A stretch of DNA of 53,525 nucleotides from Phellopilus nigrolimitatus (GCA_021029095.1 JAJOHG010000169.1:1-53525); one strand, 5' to 3'. Numbered from the stretch's first letter, positions 10,477 through 21,032 are shown. Made by a program: numbers and translations. The notes: generated by a model from the letters alone, not told the origin.

Positions 10477-11268
10477 CTTGGGTAGTGGCCACTGCTTCGC
10501 ATGGCAGGTTACGAGCCCAGGTTAGCTGATGTAATCAACTTGGGTAGTGACCACGGCTTCGCATGGCAGGTTACAATCCTGGTTGGTAGCCCATGTAAAA
10601 GAGTGTTGTGATTTTCAAACAAAAGGATGAGACATTTACATAACCTATACTTCAAATCTTGGTTTATAGTAAATTGCTAATAGAGAAGTGAGTTCTGGTC
10701 CGATTGCAATGATATTACAATAAAAATGATTGTACAGTCCAGGGCTACACACTCCAGCTGAATACCAAACGGATGGGAAAGATAGATACACCATCTGGAA
10801 GGCCTGAAGTAGACCTTTCAGACAGTACCATCCGCACGGAAGTGTACCGGCTTGGAGTTTTTGGAATTTGGTGCATACAGTCTGCAAAGTCTGCAGGCTG
10901 GATAACCTCAGGACAAATCGTCTCAGGGGTTATTTTTCAGCCCCCAAACCCATCTACTATGTTACATAATCGTGTAGGTATTGCGAGGCGCTGCATAATG
11001 CAAAAGAAATCATGTTTTTACGTGCAGTAGAAGAATTACTATGCTGAAAATACAAATGAGAATGGTGCTGAGCATGGGGGATTTTCCTAATTTGGTAACA
11101 AGTTTGAGTTTTGTAGTGGTTGTGGCACGGGCGCCGATACCAAAGTACACTCGGGTAACGCAAATTTTGTACACTTTTTGTATTGCCACCAGCTGGGACC
11201 AAATATATGCAAGCACAAAGATAATGACCAGTTAGTAGGACGATCCTTCCTAAAGTCAGGGCTCGTAA
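10477..11268 (-). mobile_element. R1 repeat, copy 3, full length
   Basis: 792 bp, nearly identical to copy 2. Read on the minus strand, the flanks are A on the 5' side and T on the 3' side, as for copy 2. It lies in the spacer between the two head-to-head copia copies. Confidence 0.85.
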
Positions 11269-11731
11269 TTTTTGTGCACCCCTTTTCATTGAAAAAACAG
11301 CTCAGAATGAAAGGCACAATCCCTTCTTTATCTTTGCTTTTCAAGCTTAATGATCAATGGCTAAAACTGTTCATGGTAGACAAGATATTGTTCATTAGGT
11401 GTACGAGTGTGATGCCCATGAGCCTAGCCAACACGCGTCGTTGTGCAAACATGCAAAACTTGGTGTGTTTGTGATTGTCAGCGACTGACTAGAACCCACT
11501 GTTCATGCCACGTCACACAACAATCAGAGAGGTAAGGGAATTGTATTGCAATGCACACTAGCCAGGAGTATTGACTAGGTCGAAACTGGGGTCTAAGTAC
11601 AGATATCTACTTATATACCCAAACTTAGTGCGCACAGACCAAGCAGTACACTACTTAAATATGGCTACTCTAGTGGAGTGGGCGGGACTAATGATGTCAT
11701 AGGTGATGTCATCATCAATGATGTCACTATG
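11269..11731. other. Spacer between the inverted copia copies, right part
   Basis: No gene is seen. At 11340-11420 a stretch with ATGGTAGACAAG and GTGTGATGCC weakly resembles 25130-25200, which also lies beside an R1 copy. It ends in the target site CTATG (11727-11731). Confidence 0.4.
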
Positions 11732-12009
11732 TATTGGATATAGTATGATCTTGGACACTTTATTTCCTTTTATTATTTTGCGTACCAGGTGACTTGAACT
11801 CCTGACTTGTTGTTCTGCGTCACCTGACATGTTGATGTATTATGTAATGCTTCCCTTGAAGCGGCAGAGTCCATGGATGGTGCTCTCTATCTTTTGCACT
11901 CATCCATTGGACTCAGGCATGTTTAGTTTCCATAATATATCATCTTTTGCACTCATCCATTGGACTCAGGTCACTGTCTGTGTTTGTTGTGAGACCACTC
12001 CGCCTCACA
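11732..12009 (+). repeat. 5' LTR of copia copy B
   Basis: 278 bp, TATTGG...CTCACA. It contains a 29-bp exact direct repeat at 11889-11917 and 11942-11970, present in all four LTRs, which may hold control elements. Confidence 0.96.
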
Positions 12010-12028
12010 GGTTATGAGCCTTGCGCTG
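12010..12028 (+). promoter_or_regulatory. Primer binding site, initiator tRNA-Met internal type
   Basis: GGTTATGAGCCTTGCGCTG begins at the first base after the LTR. Its complement, ending GGCTCATAACC, contains the CAT anticodon and the anticodon stem of fungal initiator tRNA-Met as remembered, not the CCA-bearing 3' end. This is the arrangement known for Drosophila copia, primed by a 5' half of tRNA-iMet. Confidence 0.7.
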
Positions 12029-13005
12029 TAACTTCACAACAACGTTCAGTACATCGTCGACAACATCCTCCTTGAATTTCGTTCAAATCGGAGTTGATCT
12101 GGTCCCTCTGGAAGAGTTTCTGTCAACTGCAAAGTTCTGGCTGTTCGGATTGGGCTGTAATCGCAGGGTTGGGTTCTGTGGTGTGTCCGTCGTCTTTGTG
12201 TCGATTTTCGTGCCGCCATTCGCACTTGCTGGCACTCTACACCCCTCTGCATCGACATCCTTATCATCCTCTCATCTGCACTCTCTGCTCTTCGTCTCAT
12301 CGCTCAAAATCGGCTGGACAGATCGTGCTGAAACTTCGCACATCGTCTCCGTACTCTGGTCCCACTCGTCGTACCAACTTGTGGCCGATTCGACTTCGAA
12401 TTGAGGGTGCTGCATCGATTTCGACTTTTGCAGTCTCTATCTGTCTGTTTGTCTGCTCCCTGCATCGTTTCTGCATAGCGGACTCAGTTCTCGCCCGATC
12501 GCTCTGCGATTTTACACACGTGCTCGTGTTCACGTCGTCTCGGTGTGTGTTGATTTGCGTCTCAATCGCTCCACCCGTTCCCCCTCTGTGTCGCGTTTTG
12601 CGCGGTTTGCCAGCTCTGGTACCTGACAGTTCAGACCCATTTCATTCCATTTGGTTGTTGTTGGATCAGATAGTCTATTGGTTGTGAAGCTCGACTGCAG
12701 GGCCTTAGTTTGCCCTTTGTGACGCTTTTCTAAGTGTTTACTTAAGCCTAGAGCCTCTCTCATCCAGCGGTGCCTGCGGAGTCTTAACAGACTGACAGAC
12801 CAGCACTGTCTTGCGACGATTCTGTGTATACATTGATCATTTTGGGTGTTTGGAATCTGTTTGGCTGGTATTGACCTGATATCTGCAAATCGCGTAATTC
12901 GACTTGTACACGTTTTCGGCCATCACACCCCAACTGCTTGTCCGTTTGATCCCCAACTTCGCACTCTCACTCGCACCACCATCGTCTACCATCGCTCCCA
13001 TCGCC
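12029..13005 (+). other. Long 5' leader of copia copy B
   Basis: About 980 bp between primer site and gag. No protein family is recognised in its open frames; the longest (12094-12687, 197 codons) looks like low-complexity chance sequence. By eye the leader is identical in copy A. Confidence 0.6.
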
Positions 13006-13752
13006 ATGTCCGCATCTACCACCTCCGACTCGCAATCGACATTTTCCTTCGCTAAGCTCAATGACAGCAACTACGCGACATGGAAACTCGAAATGCGAGC
13101 TGCTCTCCAAGCCAAGACTCTCTGGCGCATCGCTTCTGGCATTGCGACGAAACCATCAAAGGCAGAGGAGCAGGAGGCATGGGAGGAGAAATCGGAGCAA
13201 GCAGCTGGCTTTATCTACGGAAAACTCAAGCATGGCATGCAGATCCTGGTTCAGGACGATTTGGGTAACCCAGTGGAGATGCTGAAGAAGCTGAAGGAGC
13301 TCAACCAGCAGGACAATGCGGCGTCTCGTTTTATTGCCTATGACGAGTTCTTCAGCATTGCCAAAGCCGAGGACGAGTCGCTTACTGCTCTCACTGCTCG
13401 CGTTGAGGAGTCGTTGCACAAGCTCAGGAATGCGCGCAGCTCTAAGCTCACCCTTGAGAAGTTTGAGGATGAGCTTGCGTCCATGTGTCTTATTCGCGCT
13501 CTCCCAGACGAGTACAAAGCCTTCCGATCTGCCCTACTGCTTATGCCTACCTTCACCCTCGAGACGGTCAAGAAAGCGTTCTTGCAGGAGCAGAAAGCCA
13601 GTGGACCTCGCGCTGCAGACTCTGCACTCGCTCTCAAGGCCTCTGCTCCACCCTCCAAATCGACTTCATTGTCCTCCTCCTCGTCTCAGCCTCTTGTCTG
13701 CGATTTTTGCGGCATGAAGAACCACCTTGAAGCATTGCTACAAGCGTCGTGA
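13006..13752 (+). CDS. Gag-like protein of copia copy B
   Basis: The start at 13006 sits in TCGCCATGTC; upstream in-frame codons have no similarity to Gag. About 248 residues: an N-terminal copia Gag segment (FAKLNDSNYATWKLEMRAAL), a central helical region with LHKLRNARSSKLTL and CLIRALPDEYKAFRSAL, a serine/alanine-rich tail and the first half of a CCHC zinc knuckle (CDFCGMKNH). Gag proteins form the virus-like particle that packages element RNA. The frame leaves the knuckle after HLE and stops at 13750-13752. The rest of the knuckle is in the pol frame, overlapping by 26 nt. Confidence 0.88.
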   Translation: MSASTTSDSQSTFSFAKLNDSNYATWKLEMRAALQAKTLWRIASGIATKPSKAEEQEAWEEKSEQAAGFIYGKLKHGMQILVQDDLGNPVEMLKKLKELNQQDNAASRFIAYDEFFSIAKAEDESLTALTARVEESLHKLRNARSSKLTLEKFEDELASMCLIRALPDEYKAFRSALLLMPTFTLETVKKAFLQEQKASGPRAADSALALKASAPPSKSTSLSSSSSQPLVCDFCGMKNHLEALLQAS

Positions 13753-16700
13753 TGCGATGAAGGAGTTGAAGGACAAGAAGAAGAGGGGAGGCAAGGCAAA
13801 GGCGAATGCGGCGCAGGAGAACACAGAGTCGACTCAGTCTGCTGAGTTTGCTGGCAATGCAAGTACCCATGACTTCACCAATCCCAACTCGCCCCTCCTC
13901 TCTGATGCAGGATCTGACTGGATTGTTGATACAGGCGCCACTTGCCACATGACACCTCATCGTCATTGGTTCAACCAGTATACCTCCAATCGCACACCCA
14001 TCCGCCTCGCCAACAACGACATTATTTACTCAGTTGGAATGGGGACTGTCCGCTTTCAACCAGTGGTCAATGGAAAGAAGGGTCGTCTGCTAGAGTTTGA
14101 GCGTGTCCTTCATGTACCAGATCTCAGAAACAATCTCCTCTCAGTCCTGTATTTAACTCGTGTCAAATCCTACATTGTCACTATCAAGTCTGATCAGATT
14201 CTATTTTGTCGCAACGGCACTCTCCTCTTCACTGCTGCAATCAACACCAACTACGCCGCGTTCCTCAATGGACAAGTTGTGCCCATGACCCAATTCTCTG
14301 GCATGGTTAGCACCTGTCCACTCGACTTAACGCTCTGGCATCGTCGTTTTGCACACTTAAATCATGGGGATGTCAAGAGACTGATCGATCAGGACATGGT
14401 TAAGGGGATTACTGTGAAGTCTATGGAGTCGCCTGACCCAATCTGCGAGCCTTGCATTGCAGGCAAGCAGCATAGGTCTAATGTCTCAAGACTTGCATCC
14501 CATCGTTCTACTGGTCTGTTGCAGCTGGTCCACTCTGATGTGCATGGCCCTCTGCCAGTTCAAACTCGGCATGGTTATCGTTACTGGATCACATTCATTG
14601 ATGATTACAGTCGGCGCTGGGGAGTCATACCCCTTAAAAAGAAAAGCGATGCGTTTGACGCTTTCAAGCGCTACAAAGCACATGCAGAGAACCAGCTCAA
14701 CCTGAAGATCAAAGCGACGCGCGATGACAAGGGAGGAGAATACATGCCCAAGGCATGGGAGCAATTCTGCATTTCTGAAGGGATTCACCGGCAACACACT
14801 GTTCGTGATGAACCCCACCAGAATGGAGTAGCTGAGCGAGCGAATCGCACTTTGGCTGAGGGCATTACTACTATGCTGAACGAAGCACACCTACCTGCCA
14901 GTTTCTGGTGGGATGCGGTCAATGCTTTTGTTCATGTGCACAATCGCTCCCCTACTTCTGCTGTCCAGGGCAAGACGCCCTATGAGCTGTGGCACAATTC
15001 CAAGCCGGATGTGTCGCATTTTCGAGTATTTGGCTGCACCTCCTATGTGCATGTCAAGAAAGATATGCGCAAACAGCTCCAGTCACACACGCAGAAATGC
15101 TCTTTTATTGGTTACCCTGAGAACTACAAAGGCTGGATATTCTGGAACTCCATAACGCGCAAAGAGGTCATTAGTGACTCTGCTCAGTTTGATGAGCGCG
15201 TGTTCCCTGGAAATACCAGGTCTCCTGTCGACTTAAGGGTTCCAACTCCTCCAGAGGCTACAGCTGTGCCGGAACAGGGGGGAGATGGCGATGTGGATGA
15301 TGTTCCGCCACTTCTTCTCCCTGCTAATCCACCAGCTCCTCCTCCTCGTCCTGCCACTCCTCCTGCTCGTCCCCCACCAGCTCCAGTCACTCCTCCCTTT
15401 CGTCCTGCACCACCTCCGGTGACTCCAACTCGGCCTGCTGTAAAGCGCGAGCGAGCTCCATCGGATGTACCTCCTGACCCTCCTGTGTTCTCTCCCTCTG
15501 CTCACCCTCCTCCTGCGAAACGACCCAAGGAACCTCCTGCTCCCACTCCTGCACCTGAGTCTACACCTGCACCTGAAGCGCCTTCTTGGCCTTCAACGTC
15601 CTGGCGCCCTCAGCCGCGTCCCATGCATGGGTACAGAGATGCAGTGATTAATCCACTTGCAGATTATCCAGGTTGTCGCATTCCTAGGGCTCCAGCTGCA
15701 CCAGCACCAGCAGCAGCACCTACACCTGAGCCTGTGATTGAGCGCAGTGACGAGTTAGACATCATGTCTGAGGATGAGATGCAGGCTGAGGCGCTTATGT
15801 TTGCTGGGCTTATGGACTTTGGGGCAAATGCGGCACTTGAGGACTGCTACATCAGTTTTGAGGACGCACACAATCATGTGTTGAAGTCTACAAACTGCTT
15901 TGAGCATGTCTTCTCTGCGGAGGTGCGCACCCAGTATGGTCCTGAGCCGGTACACTGGAGAGACATCAAAGGACGCCCTGACGCTTCCCTCTGGGAACAG
16001 GCTGCAATGGACGAGTTTATCAGTCTTGTTGAGAATGGCACCTTCACCCCAGTCAGACTTCCTTCTGGTCGTAAGACCATTGGCTGTCGGTGGGTATTCA
16101 AACTCAAGCGCAAGGCAGATGGCTCAGTGGACAGGCATAAGGCGCGATTGGTGGCAAAGGGTTACTCACAGCGCCCTGGCTTAGAGTTTGCACAGGTGTT
16201 TGCTCCTACTGCCAAGTGGGCTGCACTTCGCGCTATACTGGCCTTGGCTGCAATTGAGGACCTGGAGTTGTTCAGCATTGACATCTCCACTGCGTTCCTC
16301 AATGGTGACTTGGATCATGACGTCTACATGGACCAGCCAGAAGGATTTGAGGAGTACTATGGCGCCGGCTTTGTGCTTAAGCTTGCTAAGGCGATCTATG
16401 GCTTGAAGCAGGCTGGGCGCCAATGGCACAAGAAACTCGACTCTGTGTTGAAGGGCATGGGCTTCTCTCTGGTTCGCTGCGACAACAGCATTTGGGTCTA
16501 CAGACGCGACGATGTGCGCATCATCATTCCAGTCTATGTGGATGACATGACCATTGCTGCAAAGTCGAAGGAGCAATTCTTGTTTGTCAAGCGCGAACTT
16601 GAAAAGCACTTCAAACTGCGCGACCTCGGCCCTACCTCCTTCCTGCTTGGCGTCCATATTGAGAGAGACCGCTCAATCCGATCCCTATCCCTATCTCAGC

Positions 16701-17506
16701 GCCAGTACATCACTGACTTACTTGAGCGCTTTGAAATGGCTGGATGCGGCGAGGTTTCTACTCCATTGCCAGAAGGCCATCGTCTCAGCAAGTCCATGGG
16801 TCCCCTCACTCCAGAAGAGATCGCATTCATGAAGACTGTCCCCTACAGGCAGCTGATTGGTGCACTCATGTATCTGGCTGTGGCGACGCGTCCTGACATC
16901 TCCTATGCGGTTGGACTCCTTGCGCGCTTCAGTTCTAATCCTGGTCCTGCTCACTGGAAGGCTGCAAAGCACTTGTGTCGTTACCTTCAGGGTACCAAAG
17001 ACATGAAGTTGACTTATGCGCCTGACAAGAACTCGTCTGAATTGTTCACCACATTCACTGACGCGGACCATGGAGGGGATGAGGATGACAGGCGCTCTAC
17101 AAGCGGCCTGGTGGTTAAGATGGGAACTGGTGCTATCAGCTGGGCTAGTCGTCTTCAGACTATTGTGACACTCTCCACCACTGAAGCGGAATACATTTCT
17201 GCTGTCCAGGGTGGTCAGGAGATTATGTGGTTGCGCAACTTGTTCTCAGAATTTGGCTATGAGTTCAATGCGCCCTCCACACTCTATGTGGACAACCAAT
17301 CTGCCCTTGCTGTTGCCAGGAACCCTGAACACCATGGACGGATGAAGCACCTGGACTTGCGGCACTACTGGCTGCGCGATGTGGTTGAGTCGGGTCTCAT
17401 TGACATTCGCTATCTCCCCACCAAGTCTATGCCGGCTGACATCATGACCAAGGCGCTTGGACGCGTGAAGGTGATTGAGATGCGTGGCATGCTAGGTCTT
17501 CTGTGA
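13727..17506 (+). CDS. Copia-type Pol: protease, integrase, reverse transcriptase, RNase H
   Basis: An open frame of 1259 codons in the +1 frame relative to gag. It has no ATG at its head and starts within the knuckle (HCYKRRDAM). Domains in order: aspartic protease with IVDTGATCHM (~residues 66-75); pre-integrase zinc region LWHRRFAHLNH..CEPCIAGKQH (~205-250); integrase catalytic core with DVHGPLP, FIDDYSRR, DDKGGEY and PHQNGVAERANRTL; a proline-rich linker (~530-650); reverse transcriptase starting GCRWVFKLKRK, with KARLVAKGYSQ and the active site YVDDM (~936); RNase H with TDADHGGDEDDRRSTSG and STTEAEYIS. This order is diagnostic of Ty1/copia. It copies element RNA to DNA and inserts it. 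Stop at 17504-17506, 28 bp before the 3' LTR. Confidence 0.96.
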   Translation: MKHCYKRRDAMKELKDKKKRGGKAKANAAQENTESTQSAEFAGNASTHDFTNPNSPLLSDAGSDWIVDTGATCHMTPHRHWFNQYTSNRTPIRLANNDIIYSVGMGTVRFQPVVNGKKGRLLEFERVLHVPDLRNNLLSVLYLTRVKSYIVTIKSDQILFCRNGTLLFTAAINTNYAAFLNGQVVPMTQFSGMVSTCPLDLTLWHRRFAHLNHGDVKRLIDQDMVKGITVKSMESPDPICEPCIAGKQHRSNVSRLASHRSTGLLQLVHSDVHGPLPVQTRHGYRYWITFIDDYSRRWGVIPLKKKSDAFDAFKRYKAHAENQLNLKIKATRDDKGGEYMPKAWEQFCISEGIHRQHTVRDEPHQNGVAERANRTLAEGITTMLNEAHLPASFWWDAVNAFVHVHNRSPTSAVQGKTPYELWHNSKPDVSHFRVFGCTSYVHVKKDMRKQLQSHTQKCSFIGYPENYKGWIFWNSITRKEVISDSAQFDERVFPGNTRSPVDLRVPTPPEATAVPEQGGDGDVDDVPPLLLPANPPAPPPRPATPPARPPPAPVTPPFRPAPPPVTPTRPAVKRERAPSDVPPDPPVFSPSAHPPPAKRPKEPPAPTPAPESTPAPEAPSWPSTSWRPQPRPMHGYRDAVINPLADYPGCRIPRAPAAPAPAAAPTPEPVIERSDELDIMSEDEMQAEALMFAGLMDFGANAALEDCYISFEDAHNHVLKSTNCFEHVFSAEVRTQYGPEPVHWRDIKGRPDASLWEQAAMDEFISLVENGTFTPVRLPSGRKTIGCRWVFKLKRKADGSVDRHKARLVAKGYSQRPGLEFAQVFAPTAKWAALRAILALAAIEDLELFSIDISTAFLNGDLDHDVYMDQPEGFEEYYGAGFVLKLAKAIYGLKQAGRQWHKKLDSVLKGMGFSLVRCDNSIWVYRRDDVRIIIPVYVDDMTIAAKSKEQFLFVKRELEKHFKLRDLGPTSFLLGVHIERDRSIRSLSLSQRQYITDLLERFEMAGCGEVSTPLPEGHRLSKSMGPLTPEEIAFMKTVPYRQLIGALMYLAVATRPDISYAVGLLARFSSNPGPAHWKAAKHLCRYLQGTKDMKLTYAPDKNSSELFTTFTDADHGGDEDDRRSTSGLVVKMGTGAISWASRLQTIVTLSTTEAEYISAVQGGQEIMWLRNLFSEFGYEFNAPSTLYVDNQSALAVARNPEHHGRMKHLDLRHYWLRDVVESGLIDIRYLPTKSMPADIMTKALGRVKVIEMRGMLGLL

Positions 17507-17520
17507 TTGACAGGCGTGTC

Positions 17521-17534
17521 AGATCAGGGGGGAG
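17521..17534 (+). promoter_or_regulatory. Polypurine tract of copia copy B
   Basis: AGATCAGGGGGGAG abuts the 3' LTR, the expected position of the plus-strand primer. Copy A has the same tract on the minus strand next to 3215. Confidence 0.8.
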
Positions 17535-17812
17535 TATTGGATATAGTATGATCTTGGACACTTTATTTCCTTTTATTATTTTGCGTACCAGGTGACTTGA
17601 ACTCCTGACTTGTTGTTCTGCGTCACCTGACATGTTGATGTATTATGTAATGCTTCCCTTGAAGCGGCAGAGTCCATGGATGGTGCTCTCTATCTTTTGC
17701 ACTCATCCATTGGACTCAGGCATGTTTAGTTTCTCTAATATATTATCTTTTGCACTCATCCATTGGACTCAGGTCACTGTCTGTGTTTGTTGTGAGACCA
17801 CTCCGCCTCACA
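17535..17812 (+). repeat. 3' LTR of copia copy B
   Basis: 278 bp. It differs from the 5' LTR only at three positions around 17730-17750 (TTCTCTAATATATT for TTCCATAATATATC). It is followed by the target duplication CTATG. Confidence 0.96.
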
Positions 17813-17944
17813 CTATGATGTCAGGGTCTAGCCCTTATGACATAAGATTATCTAATGTCCGCTATTGTCTGTATTATCTAAAGTGGCCATGATTTGTAAG
17901 GAAATAAGAAAATGAAAATGATTGTTCATGACAGTGATGGCATC

Positions 17945-18165
17945 ACAGGTGTCTAAAGGACCGGTGTCCGTGACAAAAGTTCCACTTTCATGAATCATTT
18001 GTTTCATTTTTTCCTCTGCATGGAATTTTTAAATAATTTCATACATTATTCCTAGTGCAACTAACATGCATTATATAAATTCTGTTCAGCAAAAAGTAGC
18101 TGCATACATTTACAAGAGACGGAATTCAACTGGGTGTCTAAAGGAGGTGTAGTACACTGTATGAC
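17945..18165 (-). repeat. R2 element (short TA-flanked MITE)
   Basis: ~220 bp. One end reads on the minus strand TACAGTGTACTACACCTCC then CTTTAGACACC. The other end carries a second CTTTAGACACC in the same orientation beside GTGATGCCATCAC. A similar full copy is at 25257-25480. It has no coding capacity. Confidence 0.55.
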
Positions 18166-18204
18166 CCTATTGAATGTTCTGTATCATTACTGGCTGCCTT
18201 GAAA

Positions 18205-18375
18205 ACCTATGAACTACCTGCGGGTATTGGAAAATCACAAATTCTTGACCCAGACCCATGACAATCCGTTTCCCACAGATCACCTGTCAATGGGTGAACC
18301 ATGAATACGGATCTGTAGTCCGGGTTTGGTCACAGGTTTCCATAGGTTTTAAGGACTTGTGGTGAGCTCTAGGCA
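18205..18375 (+). repeat. Truncated, diverged copy of the hAT-type MITE
   Basis: It matches 26400-26569 in order: CCTATGAACTACC, GGGTATTG, GACAATCCGTTTCCCAC, GAATACGGATCTG, GGTTTCCA. Many transitions have decayed the GC-rich words. The right terminus is degraded. Confidence 0.7.
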
Positions 18376-18540
18376 ATACTATGTTTTGCCGGTATGGCAA
18401 AATTGTAATATGCTTGAAATCACTTTTTCTGGCAAATCTGACCTTGCAAAGGCATTGCAAGAATAAAATTAAATTTTGGCAAAATTTGGCTTCGGAGGTG
18501 GCCAGCTGGAGCTGAGGGTTACAGGTAATCAGGACTTCCA

Positions 18541-19054
18541 TTACGAGCCCTGACTTTAGGAAGGATCGTCCTACTAACTGGTCATTATCTTTGTGCTTGC
18601 ATATATTTGGTCCCAGCTGGTGGCAATACAAAAAGTGTACAAAATTTGCGTTACCCGAGTGTACTTTGGTATCGGCGCCCGTGCCACAACCACTACAAAA
18701 CTCAAACTTGTTACCAAATTAGGAAAATCCCCCATGCTCAGCACCATTCTCATTTGTATTTTCAGCATAGTAATTCTTCTACTGCACGTAAAAACATGAT
18801 TTCTTTTGCATTATGCAGCGCCTCGCAATACCTACACGATTATGTAACATAGTAGATGGGTTTGGGGGCTGAAAAATAACCCCTGAGACGATTTGTCCTG
18901 AGGTTATCCAGCCTGCAGACTTTGCAGACTGTATGCACCAAATTCCAAAAACTCCAAGCCGGTACACTTCCGTGCGGATGGTACTGTCTGAAAGGTCTAC
19001 TTCAGGCCTTCCAGATGGTGTATCTATCTTTCCCATCCGTTTGGTATTCAGCTC
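18541..19054 (+). repeat. R1 repeat, copy 4 (5' 514 bp)
   Basis: It begins TTACGAGCCC and matches full R1 up to GGTATTCAGCT, then changes abruptly into the 845-bp segment. The junction is the same in copy 8 (24551), so the truncation predates their duplication. Confidence 0.85.
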
Positions 19055-19899
19055 AGAATTCAATTTTGAAAACCCTGTCAAATCAGCATTTTGTCCGGCC
19101 TCAACAATTTAAGTCTCTTTACTTTTCTCCAGATTCTTTACATCATTCAACAATAATCTGAAATGCCTCTCTAATGGTGTGTTCAGCAAGCCGAGGCATT
19201 GGGTGGTTGCTGAGTTATAGAGTGTACAAGTCCGAAGTTTTGGCTACTTTGAGCATTTTGTCTGGCTTCAGACATTTGGGCCTTTTCACTTTTCTCTGGT
19301 TTCTTTACATCATTCAACAGTACTCTGAAATACCTTTCTAATGGTGTATTCAGCATGCCGAAGCATTGGGTGGTTGCTGAGTTATAAAGTGCACAAATCC
19401 GAAGTTTTGGCCAATACCACTTTCCCAGGCTCAAATGTCCCAACCTGCACAAGAAGGTGGAGACAATTCTGCACAGATATGACCTGGGACATTCCCAGTC
19501 CTTTCTTTCAGCATATCTATATGCACTCCTGTGTCTATATGCTCTGCTGGGCATCATGCAGGTCCGAAAAAATGACATTTACAGCTAAGAAATGCCTAAG
19601 AACCCCAGATCTTGGCCGAAAAAAATCGAAAAAATCGAAATTAAAATGGAAATGAGGCCGGACTTGCAGGGTAGGCTGAAGGATATCAACCAGGCAAATA
19701 CCCATGCATTTTTACACAGTAAACCACAGTAAATTCGAATTTGCAGTTTAAACAGAGGTGCCGCTTTGTGATTACATAATATTCTAGTGGGTATTTTTTA
19801 TTTCTCTTCACACCATCCTCTGGAGGGGATTATTCCGCTTTTTTAGCAATTTAAATCACGGAAATTCATCAAGAATTGCCTCATGAATTGCATGAAAAG
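19055..19899 (+). repeat. 845-bp segment between R1 ends, with internal tandem repeat
   Basis: It is repeated in inverted orientation at 23706-24550 with few differences. It holds two imperfect tandem units with a period of 168 bp (starting near 19085 and 19253; shared words TCTTTACATCATTCAAC and GCATTGGGTGGTTGCTGAG). No protein family is recognised. Confidence 0.75.
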
Positions 19900-20370
19900 T
19901 TACGAGCCCTGACTTTAGGAAGGATCGTCCTACTAACTGGTCATTATCTTTGTGCTTGCATATATTTGGTCCCGGCTGGTGGCAATACAAAAAGTGTACA
20001 AAATTTGCGTTACCCGAGTGTACTTTGGTATCGGCGCCCGTGCCACAACCACTACAAAATTCAAACTTGTTACCAAATTAGGAAAATCCCCCATGCTCAG
20101 CACCATTCTCATTTGTATTTTCAGCATAGTAATTCTTCTACTGCACGTAAAAACATGATTTCTTTTGCGTTCTCAAGCGCCTCACAATACCTACACGATT
20201 ATGTAACATAGTAGATGGGTTTGGGGGCTGAAAAATAACCCCTGAGACGATTTGTCCTGAACTTATCCAGCCTGCAGACTTTCCAGACTGTATGCACCAA
20301 ATTCTGAAAAATCCAAGCTGGTACACTTCTGTGCGGATGGTACTGTCTGAAAGGTCTACTTCAGGCCTTC
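19900..20370 (+). repeat. R1 repeat, copy 5 (5' 470 bp)
   Basis: It starts TTACGAGCCC after CATGAAAAG and matches R1 to TTCAGGCCTT, then ends. The inverted partner region carries a full R1 (copy 7) at the equivalent place, so this copy has lost its 3' part. Confidence 0.82.
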
Positions 20371-21032
20371 TGGGTGGCTCTTTCTCCTCTTTGATCTTTT
20401 GAGTATTGGGTCCAGACTGTGTTTTTGAATCTCCTTTTGGATGATGTTTTTGAAGTTCTAAAATGGATCAGTCAATTCATTATGCATTATTTTTGCTCAA
20501 CATAATCTTTTCCTAGGCTTCAATGGATGTCATTGGTACATTGATATTTATTTCCAAGGTCACCAGCCTTTTAATCTTATTTTGTTTATTCTGGGTAATC
20601 ACTTCCCACACCGCTATTTGTGAAACTTAAATTTTGTTTAATTTGTTCTGTCCTATCTATTCACACTGCAGCTCTGAAATTTTGTACACCTTATCTTGGC
20701 ACCTTTATTTACTAGTGGGATTCTTCAGCATGCCTAGTTGATATGGCAAAGGTGGAGATTTTGTACTTATTCCCCTATAAATGAGTTTAAACTCAACCTA
20801 TTCAAATGTTTATTTCAAAACTGAAGCATAGGATATGTAAAGGGATATGAGATGCTCCTGGGAAAATATTCAGCAAAGGAGCTACTTGTGGTTGCCATTT
20901 TTTATGTGCTTTAAGATAATTCACCAACTAAATCTTGAGTTATAAGTAGAGTGTTACCTTGATCTCCCTGAAGGTAGGACTCAACTAATCATATGAATAA
21001 TGTCTTGTCTTTCTTCAGAAATTCAAAACATA
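20371..21032. other. AT-rich intergenic sequence
   Basis: About 660 bp with no gene and no repeat that could be paired within the window. Confidence 0.4.

Larger units (their letters stand above)
11732..17812 (+). mobile_element. Ty1/copia LTR retrotransposon, copy B (structurally complete)
   Basis: 6,081 bp: 5' LTR 11732-12009, primer site 12010-12028, ~1-kb leader, gag 13006-13752, pol 13727-17506, purine tract, 3' LTR 17535-17812. A perfect 5-bp target duplication CTATG lies at 11727-11731 and 17813-17817. The two 278-bp LTRs differ at three clustered positions, indicating a fairly recent insertion. Pol is one uninterrupted 1259-codon frame. The only visible fault is the gag-pol frame relation, shared with copy A. 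Confidence 0.97.

Noticed and set aside
19085..19413. The 168-bp tandem units as a CRISPR-like or satellite array
   Set aside because: There are only two imperfect units, in a eukaryotic repeat, with no short regular spacers.
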